A stretch of 64,000 bases of DNA, from the NCBI GenBank assembly GCA_963681505.1, contig OY811984.1, forward strand, positions 500,772-564,771, read 5' to 3'. Positions 33,001-43,721 of the stretch are shown one piece after another. Both the position numbers and the translations under genes were made by a program. Position 1 is the stretch's first letter; each line of letters opens with the position of its first letter. Origin of the DNA: Eunapius fragilis. Lineage: Eukaryota > Porifera > Demospongiae > Spongillida > Spongillidae. Under the pieces are notes generated by a model. It saw nothing but the letters and a program-made list of their open reading frames with translations, was not told the DNA's origin and ran no database searches.

Positions 33001-33168
33001 ATCTGGGTCGCTTTCGTCGTCGTCGCTGATACTGGGTAAGTCGTCCACGGCGTCCTCAGGTTCCAAGGCGGTGTAGCTGTAGCCACGCCCCTTTGTTTTC
33101 CTCCGAGACCCCATCTTGTTTGTGTCAGATAAGTTTAGGGAGGAGAGGTCATCCATACCGCGACCCAC
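19464..33168 (-). CDS. ATP9: Class-2 P4-ATPase lipid flippase (ATP9A/ATP9B, yeast Neo1 type)
   Basis: Golgi/endosomal aminophospholipid flippase; the Neo1/ATP9 class works without a CDC50 subunit. About 25 exons. Start [12 protein letters not shown] at 33168. Then [74 protein letters not shown], the actuator [53 protein letters not shown], and phosphorylation motif DKTGTLT (29620-29640) in [20 protein letters not shown]. Next: [85 protein letters not shown], and membrane helices ending [10 protein letters not shown]-stop. All P-type motifs are intact. The junction inside the first exon (about 32,850-32,990) is unresolved. Introns hold at least nine different tandem arrays, and intron 26,013-29,490 contains the ANKAR-like gene. 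Confidence 0.96.
20280..20390. repeat. Short GTGTCAACAG-type repeat in ATP9 intron
   Basis: Five or six imperfect copies of a 15-16 bp unit such as GGGGTGTCAACAGTAG. Confidence 0.8.
20825..21058. repeat. ATP9 intron composed almost wholly of a 31-bp tandem array
   Basis: Seven copies of a unit around ACTAATGAGCAGGGRCCTCC fill the 234-nt intron between GG|GTGAGT (21058) and CCACAG|ATATG (20825). The array starts about 8 nt after the donor and its last unit merges with the acceptor. Confidence 0.9.
21700..21853. repeat. CA/GT microsatellite at an ATP9 donor
   Basis: On the ATP9 sense strand the exon encoding CAIG ends |GTAAAGCTGTGTGTG and the GT run follows at once. Confidence 0.9.
22330..22692. 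repeat. 22-bp minisatellite in ATP9 intron (about 16 copies)
   Basis: Unit AACCACACCCAGCAGTAAAG + GT. On the ATP9 sense strand it ends about 8 nt before the acceptor GACAG|GTGACATC at 22322. Open frames in three minus-strand registers are artefacts of the array. Confidence 0.93.
23215..23492. repeat. GATGTGACATGTGT-type minisatellite in ATP9 intron
   Basis: Alternating units of about 10 and 13 bp (GTGATGATGTGACATGT and GTGATGTGACATGT). It ends about 30 nt from the acceptor of the exon encoding [13 protein letters not shown]. Confidence 0.88.
24000..24485. repeat. 21-bp minisatellite in ATP9 intron
   Basis: More than 20 copies of CTCACACCAGCACCTCAATC + C. The unit length is divisible by 3, so several frames stay open over the whole array. 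Confidence 0.95.
24480..25412. repeat. 30-bp minisatellite in ATP9 intron, contiguous with the 21-bp array
   Basis: About 31 copies of an AGCACACCATCACCTAACTC + CTCCCACATC unit with a C/T variant (CACACC versus CACATC) alternating in blocks. It starts some 15 nt after the ATP9 donor GTAAGA|GTAAGTG near 25420 and blends into the 21-bp array through the shared string CACACCAGCAC. Confidence 0.95.
26249..29315 (+). CDS. ANKAR: ANKAR-like ankyrin and armadillo repeat protein, nested in ATP9 intron
   Basis: One long exon (to about 28,555) plus two short ones (28,832 and 29,142) on the strand opposite ATP9. The start [18 protein letters not shown] enters ankyrin repeats ([36 protein letters not shown]), then armadillo-type helices for about 600 residues ([71 protein letters not shown]). 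The end is [20 protein letters not shown], then [12 protein letters not shown] and an acidic stretch [12 protein letters not shown], stop 29313-29315. This domain order is that of animal ANKAR, but the N-terminal few hundred residues of the human protein are absent. An in-frame stop lies near 26,204, so ATG 26249 is the best start unless a 5' exon exists. Flanking ATP9 exons at 29,491 and 26,012 prove nesting. Confidence 0.8.
28915..29085. repeat. 17-bp pyrimidine-rich minisatellite in ANKAR intron
   Basis: Copies of CAAGTCCCTCCTCATCC and a shorter CATCC variant. It starts about 12 nt after donor TTTG|GTAGGC and ends about 60 nt before TTCCAG|GC. Confidence 0.88.
29985..30031. repeat. CA microsatellite in ATP9 intron
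   Basis: Pure (CA)n run abutting the 3' end of the ATP9 exon encoding [12 protein letters not shown]; on the sense strand it is GT following the donor. Confidence 0.9.
30600..30985. repeat. 25-bp minisatellite in ATP9 intron
   Basis: About 15 copies of CATTAAACCCCTCCCCTTGG + CCCTG. On the sense strand it starts about 20 nt after the donor of the exon encoding [10 protein letters not shown]. The sense unit contains GCAG|G. Confidence 0.92.
31470..31676. repeat. 14-bp minisatellite in ATP9 intron
   Basis: About 14 copies of GTGCCTGTGACCAT. On the sense strand it starts some 12 nt after donor AAAG|GTTTGTG. A period of 14 with 3-frame openness gives repetitive His/Trp frames that are artefacts. 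Confidence 0.93.
31801..32036. repeat. TG and (TATG)n microsatellite at an ATP9 acceptor
   Basis: On the sense strand the CA-rich run ends CACATAG|GTCTTTGTC, immediately at the exon starting 31798. It passes into a (CATA)n tract of about 100 bp. Confidence 0.9.
32190..32372. repeat. 26-bp array duplicating an ATP9 5' splice site
   Basis: Unit CATACTCACCAGAGGCCCCA + CCCCCT. On the ATP9 strand each unit reads GGGGCCTCTG|GTGAGTATG, the same string as the real exon end and donor at the right edge of the array (exon encoding YTYWGPL). Six extra copies follow the authentic one; one has GTGGGT and one is 25 bp. Confidence 0.9.
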
Positions 33169-33300
33169 ACGCTGTGTAGAAGACGGACAATATCTTTTAC
33201 TCGAGCGTACTTAGTCCACAATACCTGTCGCGCGGAAACAGCTGATACGCATTTATTGGAATATTGACCAAAAAGCGTTACCTAGAACAATACGATTGAT

Positions 33301-36300
33301 ATGTCGTCCAGAGCGTTTAGAAGGTTACAGCAAACGGGAGATGTAATTAAAATAAAAGCAGACAAACGAGAGGATCAGAAGGATGACCTAGGCATAGAAG
33401 ATACACCCGCCTTTGTCTCCAACGCCAGAAAAAAAGACAAGAATCCATTTGCATTGGTGAGGGTCATGGTTTGGTCAGGTGTTGGTCACTGCTTCCACGT
33501 TTTGTACTGTGCGTTTAAGATGAAACAGTTCTAAAACCGGGCGGATGTGAATTTGTGATTACCCCCTCCCTCTCCCCCCTCCCCCCTCCCCCAGCTCGAG
33601 GCAGTCACGGACAGTCATCAAGCCACCAGGAAAGACTCGGACAGCGAAGAGTCGTGCGAAGAACCAGGAGGCAAGGTAAATTAACATCCCGCTGGTGTCA
33701 GGCCTATATCTTACCCAATCCCTTCAATTTGTACAGTCTGGCCAAGATGCGGCCCAGCAGAAGTCTAGAAGGAAGAAGAGGAAGAAGAAGGGCAAATCTC
33801 AGGGAGCAGCAGCTAGGGGGGACCAGAACACAGAGGGACACACCACTCCCGCCAAGACCAGGGGAAGGGATGAGATTGACACTGCAGTGGAAGAGGTCAA
33901 CAAGCTGCTAGGAGGTACGCTTCCGTCTTCCTCAGGCTCCTCGGAGCAGCCTACCAGACATACTGCAAGACCCATATTGGCTGTAGACAAGAGGTAACTG
34001 TCTCTACACCCTTTCCCCCTTCTTTCCACTAACCATTTTCACTGCCTTCCCCCCCCCAATTACTTGGCAAGGTACCTGAATGCGAATGCAGAGATGAAGA
34101 GGATATTTGGGTCACATGTTGTGCGGGCAGAACAGTTAGTCCATGTTCGTGACTTGAGTTTCTCAGCTATTTGTGCATTTGTTTAGGAGGAAGAGGGTGG
34201 CACACTCCAGCAGGTCTCGTCATGTGCCAACAGTGTGAGTTGGGGGGCTGGGGAAGAGGTGGATGCTAGGGGAGTGGGCTGGGGAAGAGGTGGATGTTAG
34301 GGGAGTGGGCTGGGGAAGAGGTGGATGCTAGGGGAGTGGGCTGGGGAAGAGGTGGATGCTAGGGGAGAGGGCTGGGGAAGAGGTGGATGCTAGGGAAGTG
34401 GGCTGGAGAAGAGGTGGATGCTAGGGGAGTGGGCTGGGGAAGAGATGGATGCTAGGGGAGTGGGCTGGGGAAGAGGTGGATGCTAGGGAAGTGGGCTGGG
34501 GAAGAGGTGGATGCTAGGGGAGTGGGCTGGGGAAGAGATGGATGCTAGGGGAGTGGGCTGGGGAAGAGGTGGATGCTAGGGGAGTGGGCTGGGGAAGAGG
34601 TGGATGCTAGGGGAGTGGGCTGGGGAAGAGATGGATGCTAGGGGAGTGGGCTGGGGAAGAGGTGGATGCTAGGGGAGTGGGCTGGGGAAGAAGTGGATGC
34701 TAGGGAAGTGGGCTGGGGAAGAGGTGGATGCTAGGGGAGTGGGCTGGGGAAGAGGTGGATGCTAGGGAAGTGGGCTGAGGTTAGGTGGTGATGATTACAT
34801 CATGAGGTTAGGTGGTGATGGTTACATCATGAGGGTAGGTGGTGATAGTTACATCATGAGGGTAGGTGGTGATGGTTACATCATGAGGTTAGGTGGTGAT
34901 GGTGGGAGAGGGGCCATGTGGTAGGGGTGTGGGTAGGATGTTGTGGGGGAGGGGCCATTATGTAGGGGTGTGGGTAGGATGGTGTGGAGGAGGGGTGGGT
35001 AGGATGTTAATACTGATCACAAGTAAGAGTATATCGTTTGTTTCCAGTTTAGCTGTCCCGCGAGACACTTGGCCTAAAATGGACAAACCAGGTGTGTGAG
35101 TATGCCATGAACGAATGTTGCTAATATCACTGGCAGGTTTGGCTATGGTGCCTGTGGAGTACAAAGATGGGTATGTGGGTGTGGCCTTGTGTGGTGAAGG
35201 GGGAGGGGAAAGTTCACATACATCTCATCTCTGAAGGTGTCAGTGGTTTGTATATGAGCACTCCCCTGCCTACCAGAAAGTGCAGTTCATGTTTTGGGAT
35301 GCTGTGGATACCTTTGATCCAAATAGCATTGCCGTGAGTTGATATGTTGTTTCCTCGATACTGTATTCAGTGCCTACATCCCCACCACACCACACCTCCC
35401 CCTCCCCTCTCCTACCACACCTCCCCTCTCCCACCACTCACACCTTCTCCCTCTCCCACCACTCCATACTTCCTCCCTCTCCCACCACTCCACACCTCCT
35501 CCCTCTCCCACCACTCCACACCTCCTCCGCTCCACACCTCCCACTTCACACCTCCCCCTACCACACTTCCCACCCACATTTCCCATTCCACACCTCCTCC
35601 CACAACTACTCTCCGCTCTTTCTCCCTACATCACTTAGAGCATCCTCAACAGACATCCCTATCACGTGGACTCTCTGCTTCAGCTAAGCGAGGTGTGTAG
35701 GATGGGGGAGGATGTTCCAATGGCAGCAGAACTGATTGGTAAATGGAGTGTGTAGCCATGGAGGCCTGGTGGTCCAATGTTACCTCCTGTACACAGAACG
35801 CTCACTTTACTGCTTCGAGAGATGCTTCCATACACTGTTTAATATTTCACAAGGCAATTGTCGTCTGAGTTACTCCAGAGCAGAAAACAGGTTAATTGGC
35901 AGATTGAACCAACTACAACTTCAAACTGATCTTGTTTCTTTTTCTATCACCATAACCCAATCGTGGCTGTCTAAACCTTCCCCAGATCATTTTTCCTAGC
36001 ACTGTTCAGGCATATCTACTTCACAGGCAGGCGAGGTGGGCATTAATACACCTCTACATTTCAAATCCTTAATTGCCCTCATGCTTGCAGGCTGTCACAG
36101 AACTGCTCTTGAATTCTGCAAGCTACTGCTGAGGTAAACAATACTATCGTAAGAAACGTTTTGATTTCTGTCTGAACTTTTAAGTGTGTACATTATCAAC
36201 AATGGCTAGATGGGGAGAGGGATGTGGTAAGGAGAAGATGTAACCTAGTGGTGGTTAATACTTCTATCACCTGTGGTGGTGTTCCTAACCTCAATACTTC

Positions 36301-38419
36301 TATCACCTGTGGTGGTGTTCTTCTTCCATCACCTGTGGTGGTGTTCCTAACCTCAATACTTCTATCACCTGTGGTGGTGTTCTTCTTCTATCATGTTCTT
36401 CTGTGGTGGTTAATACTTCTATCACCTGTGGTGGTTAATACTTCTACCACCTGTGGTGGTTAATACTTCTACCACCTGTGGTGGTTAATACTTCTACCAC
36501 CTGTGGTGGTTAATACTTCTATCACCTGTGGTGGTTAATACTTCTATCACCTGTGGTGGTTAATACTTCTACCATCTGTGGTGGTGTACTTCTATCACCT
36601 GTGGTGGTGTTCCTAACCTCAATACTTCTTGTATCTGCAGTTTGGACCCAGAAGGTGACCCCCTCTGTGCTCTGTTACTCATTGACTACTTTGCTATAAG
36701 AGCTGGAGAACATCACTTTCTTCTGGAGCTATTCAACCAATGGAATGTGAGAAAAGCTGCTGTCTTCCTACATTTTTCCATTCTTTTCCATACCCTTTAG
36801 AAATCTCGAAATCTGTGTCAACTCCCAAATTTTGCCTTTTCAGTACCTCTGGCTATATTCCATTCAGCTAGGACAGAAGGGTGTGGTCAGCCCAAGGAAG
36901 GGTGTGGTCTATCCAAGGCAGACGAATTGCTTCAACAAGCACTGATAGAGTTTCCTTCGGTAAGATGCTCATTCATCACTGGTAGTGTAGTTGGGGTCAG
37001 GACTACAATGTAGCGTAGGTGGGGACTAGGTGAGGATGATGTAAGGTCATACTTGAGAGGTGTTTAAGTGGAACTTTCTCTTTCATTATGCACTTACATC
37101 CCTAAATGTGTGACTTTGTGGTGCAGCTGCTTTTGCCACTCATGGACAAGTGTGGTGTGTCTGTTGACTCAGGAGTGAAGGATCACCACCACTTCAGCTC
37201 ATGTGATGTAGACAGGTCAGTGTTAACTGAGGTGTCCGTACCACACCACACCACACCCGTTACCACAACATTCCTGTAGGGATCCATCAGCTCTTCGATT
37301 GTTGATCAAACTGTACATAGAACGAAGCCATTCCCTCTGGAAGGAACCTGAGGTTAGAGGTTAAAGGGCTAGGAATTAGAGGTTAAGGCTAGTCATTTCA
37401 TGTGGACTGGGGACCAGTCCTTGGAGGCTCATCACTTCTTCCCCCTCCCTCCCTCCCTCCTCCCCAGGTCATCAGTTGGCTTGAGTGCAACTGTCGGCAG
37501 GTGATTTCGCGTGTGGATGGAAGAGACCCACTGGTTGAGGCCAGTGCAGAACACAGGAAACGTCGCTATCTCGGCACTCCTACCAATATCTATCGGCACG
37601 TGGTGGTCTCAGAGTTTGAACAAGTTGTGGCGGCACTGCCCAAGGTAAAAGGTGCAAGGTGGTATGGCGTGTTTGAATGCTTTGGGTCTGGGTAGGAGGT
37701 GTCAAGCAAATCGATCATGATGTATGACCCGTTACCACCTGATGATTCAATAGCAGGCTACAGCAGGCCTGAAAGGTTTGTCTGACCTGCTTGTGGGGGG
37801 GGGGGGGATGGTCCATTTGTTTATGTCAATATTGTCATCATGCAGGACAGAACCAGGCCCAAGTGCAGATGGAAGTCTCATCTCCTTGTTCCTGAGGTCC
37901 CTCCTCCCGTCTTTTAACTTACAGGTTATATGCACGCACATGCTCAAACCACACACACATCACTCACACACACAACATGCATACACACACACACATGCGT
38001 GCACACACACACACACACACGAAATGCGTGCACACACACACACGACATGTGTGCACACACACACCCTATTCCCCCTCATGTTCTAATGTTCCATCTCCCC
38101 CTCTCGAAAACTCTCTCCCATTATAATCCTGTTCCTCCTCCCCAACCCTTCCCTCCCCCAACAGCCAGGTGCCAACCCACAAGCACGACGTCAGCAACCA
38201 CAAGCGGAGGCCAGAGCAGGTGGTGGTGGTGGTGGAGGAGCAGAAGGAGGCGGAGAAGGTGGTACTGTTGGAACACTAGGCCCAGCCCTCAACCTCCAGG
38301 CTGCACTGGAACAGTTAACCCAATCATTGCACGAGCTATTAAACCAGCTAAGAGCACCCCCGGGGGAAGGGGAAGGAGAAGGGTCTGGGGAGGAGGGCAG
38401 CAGTGAGGGTGGAGAGTGA
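33301..38419 (+). CDS. TCF25: TCF25 (Nulp1; yeast Rqc1 homologue), ribosome quality control component
   Basis: Rqc1/TCF25 works with the E3 ligase Listerin on stalled 60S subunits. About 17 exons. The start [20 protein letters not shown] is followed by a Lys-rich low-complexity segment ([14 protein letters not shown]), [123 protein letters not shown], the TPR-like [101 protein letters not shown] and [16 protein letters not shown]. The C-terminus is a Gly-rich/acidic tail, stop 38417-38419. The colinear match to animal TCF25 is very strong. Divergent from ATP9 (132 bp). Confidence 0.95.
34225..34790. repeat. 31-bp minisatellite in TCF25 intron
   Basis: About 18 copies of GGTGGATGCTAGGGGAGTGG + GCTGGGGAAGA, starting about 13 nt after donor CCAACA|GTGTGAG. 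A second short array (GGTTAGGTGGTGATGGTTAC) follows to about 34,900. Confidence 0.93.
35380..35635. repeat. Pyrimidine-rich CCACTCC repeat abutting TCF25 acceptor
   Basis: Imperfect CTCCCACCACTCCACACCTC units run up to the acceptor CACTTAG|AGCATCC near 35,638, extending its polypyrimidine tract. Confidence 0.8.
36240..36625. repeat. 25-bp minisatellite built on the branch-point region of a TCF25 intron
   Basis: Unit GGTTAATACTTCTATCACCT + GTGGT. The last copy, CCTAACCTCAATACTTCT, runs into the real acceptor ATCTGCAG|TTTGGACCC at 36,640, so the array repeats the intron 3' end. Confidence 0.88.
37792..37807. repeat. Poly-G tract in TCF25 intron
   Basis: G run of about 14 on the coding strand. 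Confidence 0.8.
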
Positions 38420-38512
38420 ACATCTCTTTTATGTCATTTTGCTTTTGAATTTATATGTAGCACGCTTGTGTATCTGGTGAGGGTTCAAATGTTCACTTTA
38501 CTGATCGGTCAG

Positions 38513-39800
<1,288 letters not shown>

Positions 39801-39953
39801 CTTTGAAAATTCATGCGCGTTCAGACACGCCTACCGGCCACAAGCAAAAATGGCGCAAGGAAAAAAAAAAAAAGTTCCCACCCGTTGGATTTTTTCCCCC
39901 ATGGAAATCAATACTGCACCTTAGGTGTGGTTGGGAAATTAATACGAGTTCAC

Positions 39954-39975
39954 AGAACGGTTCTGGAACCGTTCT
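39954..39975. promoter_or_regulatory. 22-bp perfect palindrome upstream of DPM1
   Basis: AGAACGGTTC and GAACCGTTCT flank a 2-bp spacer, 154 bp upstream of the DPM1 ATG. Each half holds an AACGG (MYB-type) core. No target duplication is visible, so a protein-binding site is as likely as a mobile end. Confidence 0.45.
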
Positions 39976-40066
39976 TTGTTTAGTATATAAAAGAACTCCT
40001 ATTAAAATCAAAGGATGTGGCTTTTCTTGTGAAAAACATAAATAGATGAAAGGTGTGAGGAAAGTA

Positions 40067-42193
40067 TTACAGAAAGTACTGTGCAAAGTGTAACAGAACA
40101 AACTTCTCAATAAAAAGTTCAGCATCCAGCATGGCTATGTGGGCCGCACGACCAAGAAAAGAATTGGCAGATGTGGGCATGGCAAAGTTCACGCTGACAC
40201 GTACCACGTTCACCTTGGCTTCCTGCATAGGCTGCAGAATGTTCTGCGCCATCTCGAAGCCCAGTTCATTCTGGAGGGAGCCGTCACGCACTACCGGCCC
40301 TATCTTGGCAGACTGGTAAGGCACGTACTTATCCTGGTGGGACGAGAGCAGGATAACGTGTCTGAAGTGCTCGAACGTGGCCGCCTCACTGAGCTGATAG
40401 AGGAAGCTGTCCCTCGGGTTTTGAGTGTCCTTGAGGCACAGCTGGAGCAGAGACGTTGAGTTGTACCACTTACGCATAAACCACATCCCCGTGCTTATCA
40501 GTCCTTGCTGGAAGCGGGTGCCAAGGTGTGGACCACATATGGACAAGAAAGCATGCAGCTTTGGGTGCAAGTGGGTGAACTCTGGTCTTGTGATCACGTT
40601 TCTGATGATGATGTTTCCAAGCGACTGACCAATGAAACTGATCTTTTCAGGTGCAGAGGACATTTCCTTGATGTAGTCCAGCACCTCAGACAGCAGGCGG
40701 TCAGTTAGGAGGTTGAAGTCCGAGAACGTGTCAGCCTGGTTAGACTGGGCCAACATGAACTCAAATTTGACCTGTGGGAGGGCCAATTGCAAGTACACCT
40801 GGTACAGCCTCAGGTCGTACTGGTTGCCCTGGAGACCATGCACACAGACCACAAGGTGTGTTCCCGGCAGTCGTTGGTGTTGACTGTGTGGGAGGACGTC
40901 AGTCATGTATGGCTGCGTCGTGCATGCAGCTTTGGGCGTGGCTGAGTTATCGCTCACTGTCTCAAACGGTGACACGCTATTGGTTGTTGGCCAGGGACAG
41001 GGTTCCATGAACAGCACACTACACTGGCTCTCTGTCTCCAAATTCTCCTGACAGTAGGCAGAAAAGGGAATCTGGATAGACTTCCGTATCTTGGAAGCTG
41101 CTTTCTCCTGGTAAGAAGGGTCACCTATGTCTATTGAGTCGTTAGACGCTTGCATGCAGTTTGGGGTGTTCGGTGTTACAAATGTGGTCGCCATATAGGA
41201 TAGCTTTGCACTATGCGATTTCTTGGCAAGAAACAAGAAAATCTCCGGGTTGGTGAGTGCGTTCTTACAGAACAAGTTCCAGGCTTCCTTGAGGGCACTG
41301 TTAAGAGACTTTATCTTTGTCATGCAGAAGGCTTCGGCCTCCTCCAGAGAGGTCACTGCAGACATCTCATCGCAGGCGTTGCAATCAGAACTGGAGTGGG
41401 TGTGGTCACCCCCAGTCATCACCACCTGGTTCATGTAAAGGTTGTCACACGCGTAGTGCAGTATGTCTGACAGCAGCTGTAGCGCGTCCTGACCCCGCTG
41501 CAACTGCTCCGTGGGAACGAGGTACGGAGACTGCCTGGTGGAGGGCGGGGCGGCGTTTCCGAAGAGGAGGGTTACCAGCGAGGGTAACTCCGGGGGAGGG
41601 GCCTGAGACGTGTACCACGATTTCTGTGGTGTCACGGGCGTGGGGAATACAAACGGCTCGAGACAGAGTTCGTAGAGGGAAGCGTGCATTGTCACGCCCA
41701 GCGAAGCCATGTGAAAATAGTCGAAGACGACGGGAAAGTGTTCGTGGTGACCCTTGTGCCAGTCCACGTTGATCGTCAGAGCTCTGGACGACACACATTG
41801 GAAGGTAGACGGAGACTCTGGCATATCTTCCATGCCGCTGAACATGAGATCCAGGCGGAGTGTTAGTCGTGACGGTATGTAGGCCTCTGTGTAGTTGTTG
41901 AAGAAGGGCAGTTCCGATATAAAGACGAAAGACTCGCCCAACATAAAACTCTGTTTGGTGTACTCCACCTGCATCGTTTGGGTGAGGAAGGCGTCATCCA
42001 CCAAGCAGGCCCCCGGGTAAGTGTAGTCGGAGAGCAGTGCCCCGAGGGGATCCATCACCTCCGAACATATTGCTTTGGAGCGAGTATCGTTGTCTTCCAT
42101 TCGACACCGTATGTGGTAGTAGCCTTGTTTGAATAGGTCGAGATTCACGAAGGGACAGAGGGATACCAAAAGCCGCCTGGACAGGTACGGCAT
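40067..42193 (-). CDS. FAM135: FAM135 family putative serine lipase/esterase, single exon
   Basis: Alpha/beta-hydrolase (DUF676) protein with an N-terminal DUF3657-type region. Begins MPYLSRRLLVSLCPFVNLDL then FKQGYYHIRCRM. Middle region VFDYFHMASLGVTMHASLYE. The hydrolase domain starts THLVVCVHGLQGNQYDLRLY, with LTDRLLSEVLDYI, nucleophile elbow FIGQSLGNIIIRNVI, FLSICGPHLGT, GMWFMRKWYNSTSLLQL, the acid-residue region SSHQDKYVPYQSAK and His region LGRAAHIAMLDAELF. The elbow is GQSLG rather than the usual GHSLG. About 709 residues without an intron, while neighbours and vertebrate FAM135 are intron-rich. The frame is open upstream to 42403, but NRF1-like and CCAAT sites at 42251-42267 support ATG 42193. 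Confidence 0.88.
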   Translation of the reverse strand: MPYLSRRLLVSLCPFVNLDLFKQGYYHIRCRMEDNDTRSKAICSEVMDPLGALLSDYTYPGACLVDDAFLTQTMQVEYTKQSFMLGESFVFISELPFFNNYTEAYIPSRLTLRLDLMFSGMEDMPESPSTFQCVSSRALTINVDWHKGHHEHFPVVFDYFHMASLGVTMHASLYELCLEPFVFPTPVTPQKSWYTSQAPPPELPSLVTLLFGNAAPPSTRQSPYLVPTEQLQRGQDALQLLSDILHYACDNLYMNQVVMTGGDHTHSSSDCNACDEMSAVTSLEEAEAFCMTKIKSLNSALKEAWNLFCKNALTNPEIFLFLAKKSHSAKLSYMATTFVTPNTPNCMQASNDSIDIGDPSYQEKAASKIRKSIQIPFSAYCQENLETESQCSVLFMEPCPWPTTNSVSPFETVSDNSATPKAACTTQPYMTDVLPHSQHQRLPGTHLVVCVHGLQGNQYDLRLYQVYLQLALPQVKFEFMLAQSNQADTFSDFNLLTDRLLSEVLDYIKEMSSAPEKISFIGQSLGNIIIRNVITRPEFTHLHPKLHAFLSICGPHLGTRFQQGLISTGMWFMRKWYNSTSLLQLCLKDTQNPRDSFLYQLSEAATFEHFRHVILLSSHQDKYVPYQSAKIGPVVRDGSLQNELGFEMAQNILQPMQEAKVNVVRVSVNFAMPTSANSFLGRAAHIAMLDAELFIEKFVLLHFAQYFL

Positions 42194-42250
42194 TTTAAAT
42201 ATATAATTATATCTGTGCGTCCCAACAGCTGGGGGAGATCCACAATGTTT

Positions 42251-42267
42251 ACGCATGCGCTCATTGG
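42251..42267. promoter_or_regulatory. NRF1-like half-palindrome and inverted CCAAT box upstream of FAM135
   Basis: ACGCATGCGC (42251-42260) plus ATTGG (42263-42267) lie about 60-75 bp upstream of ATG 42193. This supports that start and a core promoter here. Confidence 0.4.
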
Positions 42268-42454
42268 AACCGCGGGTTGACAAGTTATTAAAATTGCTCA
42301 CCATGCACGTCACAGGATCCCACGGGTGTTTCATTCCATTGATTAGGTCTCGTCCCCAGCCCCTGCTTGGAGACAGGCAACTGAACCGTAGTTTATACCG
42401 CATGGCACAGGAATGTGGCTTATCCTTCTTTATCCGTACGACGTAAGCTCACTG

Positions 42455-43544
42455 TGAGTTGATATTTCGGTCAGGCGTCCTTCGAGGACTAAAACAGTAT
42501 AGGTTTCATCTTTGTAGTACTTACATACGCGAGAAGAGAGGGCCGAGACTAAATGCGCTTTATTTTGAGTTGTTCGTGTCACTTGGCTTTTTTGAGAAAT
42601 CCGCCAGGCCGACTGAAATAACTCTTTTAGAAACGTGTACTCAAGAGACGGCTGTATTTGGTTCTGTTTAGGGTGTAACGGGGCTTATTTTCTGCGCGTC
42701 GTGCCAACGCTTTGGATAGGGCGCATTTTTACGTAGCGAAGTGGCCCTCTCATAATTTACCTGTGAGACTGTTATTTATACTGATATACTGATACACATA
42801 TACGTGGAATCATTGTCATGAGCACACACTATTCTTTACGTTTTCTTTTTCGGCTTAGCTTTTCGGCCTCAGGTAGTGTTCTTGCATAATGCACTTTAGC
42901 ATCTGTACTTTGTTAGACATACTGCTGTATGTCCTGTACATCTGATTGAAATGGTTGTGCGTATAGCTTCTGTGCCCTGTTCCCCCATCAGCCCAAAGCC
43001 TGCATTGTACATGTCCACCCATTGACTGACATGGTGTTCGAGTAGGTGCACCTTTTCATGCCAGAAAAAGCATGGTCTATAATTCTTGTACGGAATCTGC
43101 TGTAATAAAAGTCACCATGTGTTATTATTGGCAATGTATGCCAGAAAAACCAGAAAAGCTAAGCTAAAAAAGAAAACGTAAAGAATAGTGTGTGCTCATG
43201 ACAATGATTCCACGTATATGCAGTATATCAACAATCTCACAGGTAAATTATGAGAGGACCACTTCGCTACGTAAAAATGTGCCCTATCCAAAGCGTTGGC
43301 ACGACGCGCAGAAAATAAGCCCCGTTACACCCTACACAGAACCAAATACAGCCGTCTCTTGAGTACACGTTTCTAAAAGAGTTATTTCAGTCGGCCTGGC
43401 GGATTTCTCAAAAAAGCTTAGTGACACGAACAACTCAAAATAAAGCGCATTTAGTCTCGGCCCTCTCTTCTCGCGTATGTAAGTACAAGATGAAACTTAT
43501 ACTGTTTTAGTCCTCGAAGGACGCCTGACCGAAATATCAACTCA
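42455..43544. mobile_element. 1.09-kb foldback element with about 400-bp terminal inverted repeats
   Basis: The left arm (42455 to about 42865) starts TGAGTTGATATTTCGGTCAG and the right arm (about 43151 to 43544) is its reverse complement with scattered mismatches and small indels. Both hold the same landmarks: CTTCGAGGAC, ACGCGAGAAGAGAGGGCCGA, AACGGGGCTTATTTTCTGCG, TTGTCATGAGCACACACTAT. The roughly 285-bp core has no coding frame of note. No clear target-site duplication is visible, so the family is unassigned. It separates FAM135 from TOP1. Confidence 0.88.
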
Positions 43545-43596
43545 ACGATACCATATTCTAATTTTAAAAAATTATAATACTTCACAGATGATACCG

Positions 43597-43603
43597 GTGT
43601 GTG

Positions 43604-43662
<59 letters not shown>
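43597..43662. repeat. GT microsatellite upstream of TOP1
   Basis: (GT)n with one TT interruption, just outside the foldback element and about 430 bp before the TOP1 start codon. Confidence 0.92.
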
Positions 43663-43665
<3 letters not shown>

Positions 43666-43709
43666 CGCGTGGGTGCGTGAATGTGACTCGCTCACAACAA
43701 ATTACGGAT

Positions 43710-43721
43710 CGCGCATGCGCA
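43710..43721. promoter_or_regulatory. Consensus NRF1 site upstream of TOP1
   Basis: CGCGCATGCGCA matches the full NRF1 palindrome YGCGCATGCGCR. It lies about 380 bp upstream of the proposed TOP1 ATG and is the best candidate for its core promoter. Confidence 0.55.

Noticed and set aside
42255-42671. Short frames in the left arm of the foldback element and FAM135 upstream region
   Set aside because: Not preserved in the right arm and no similarity to transposases.
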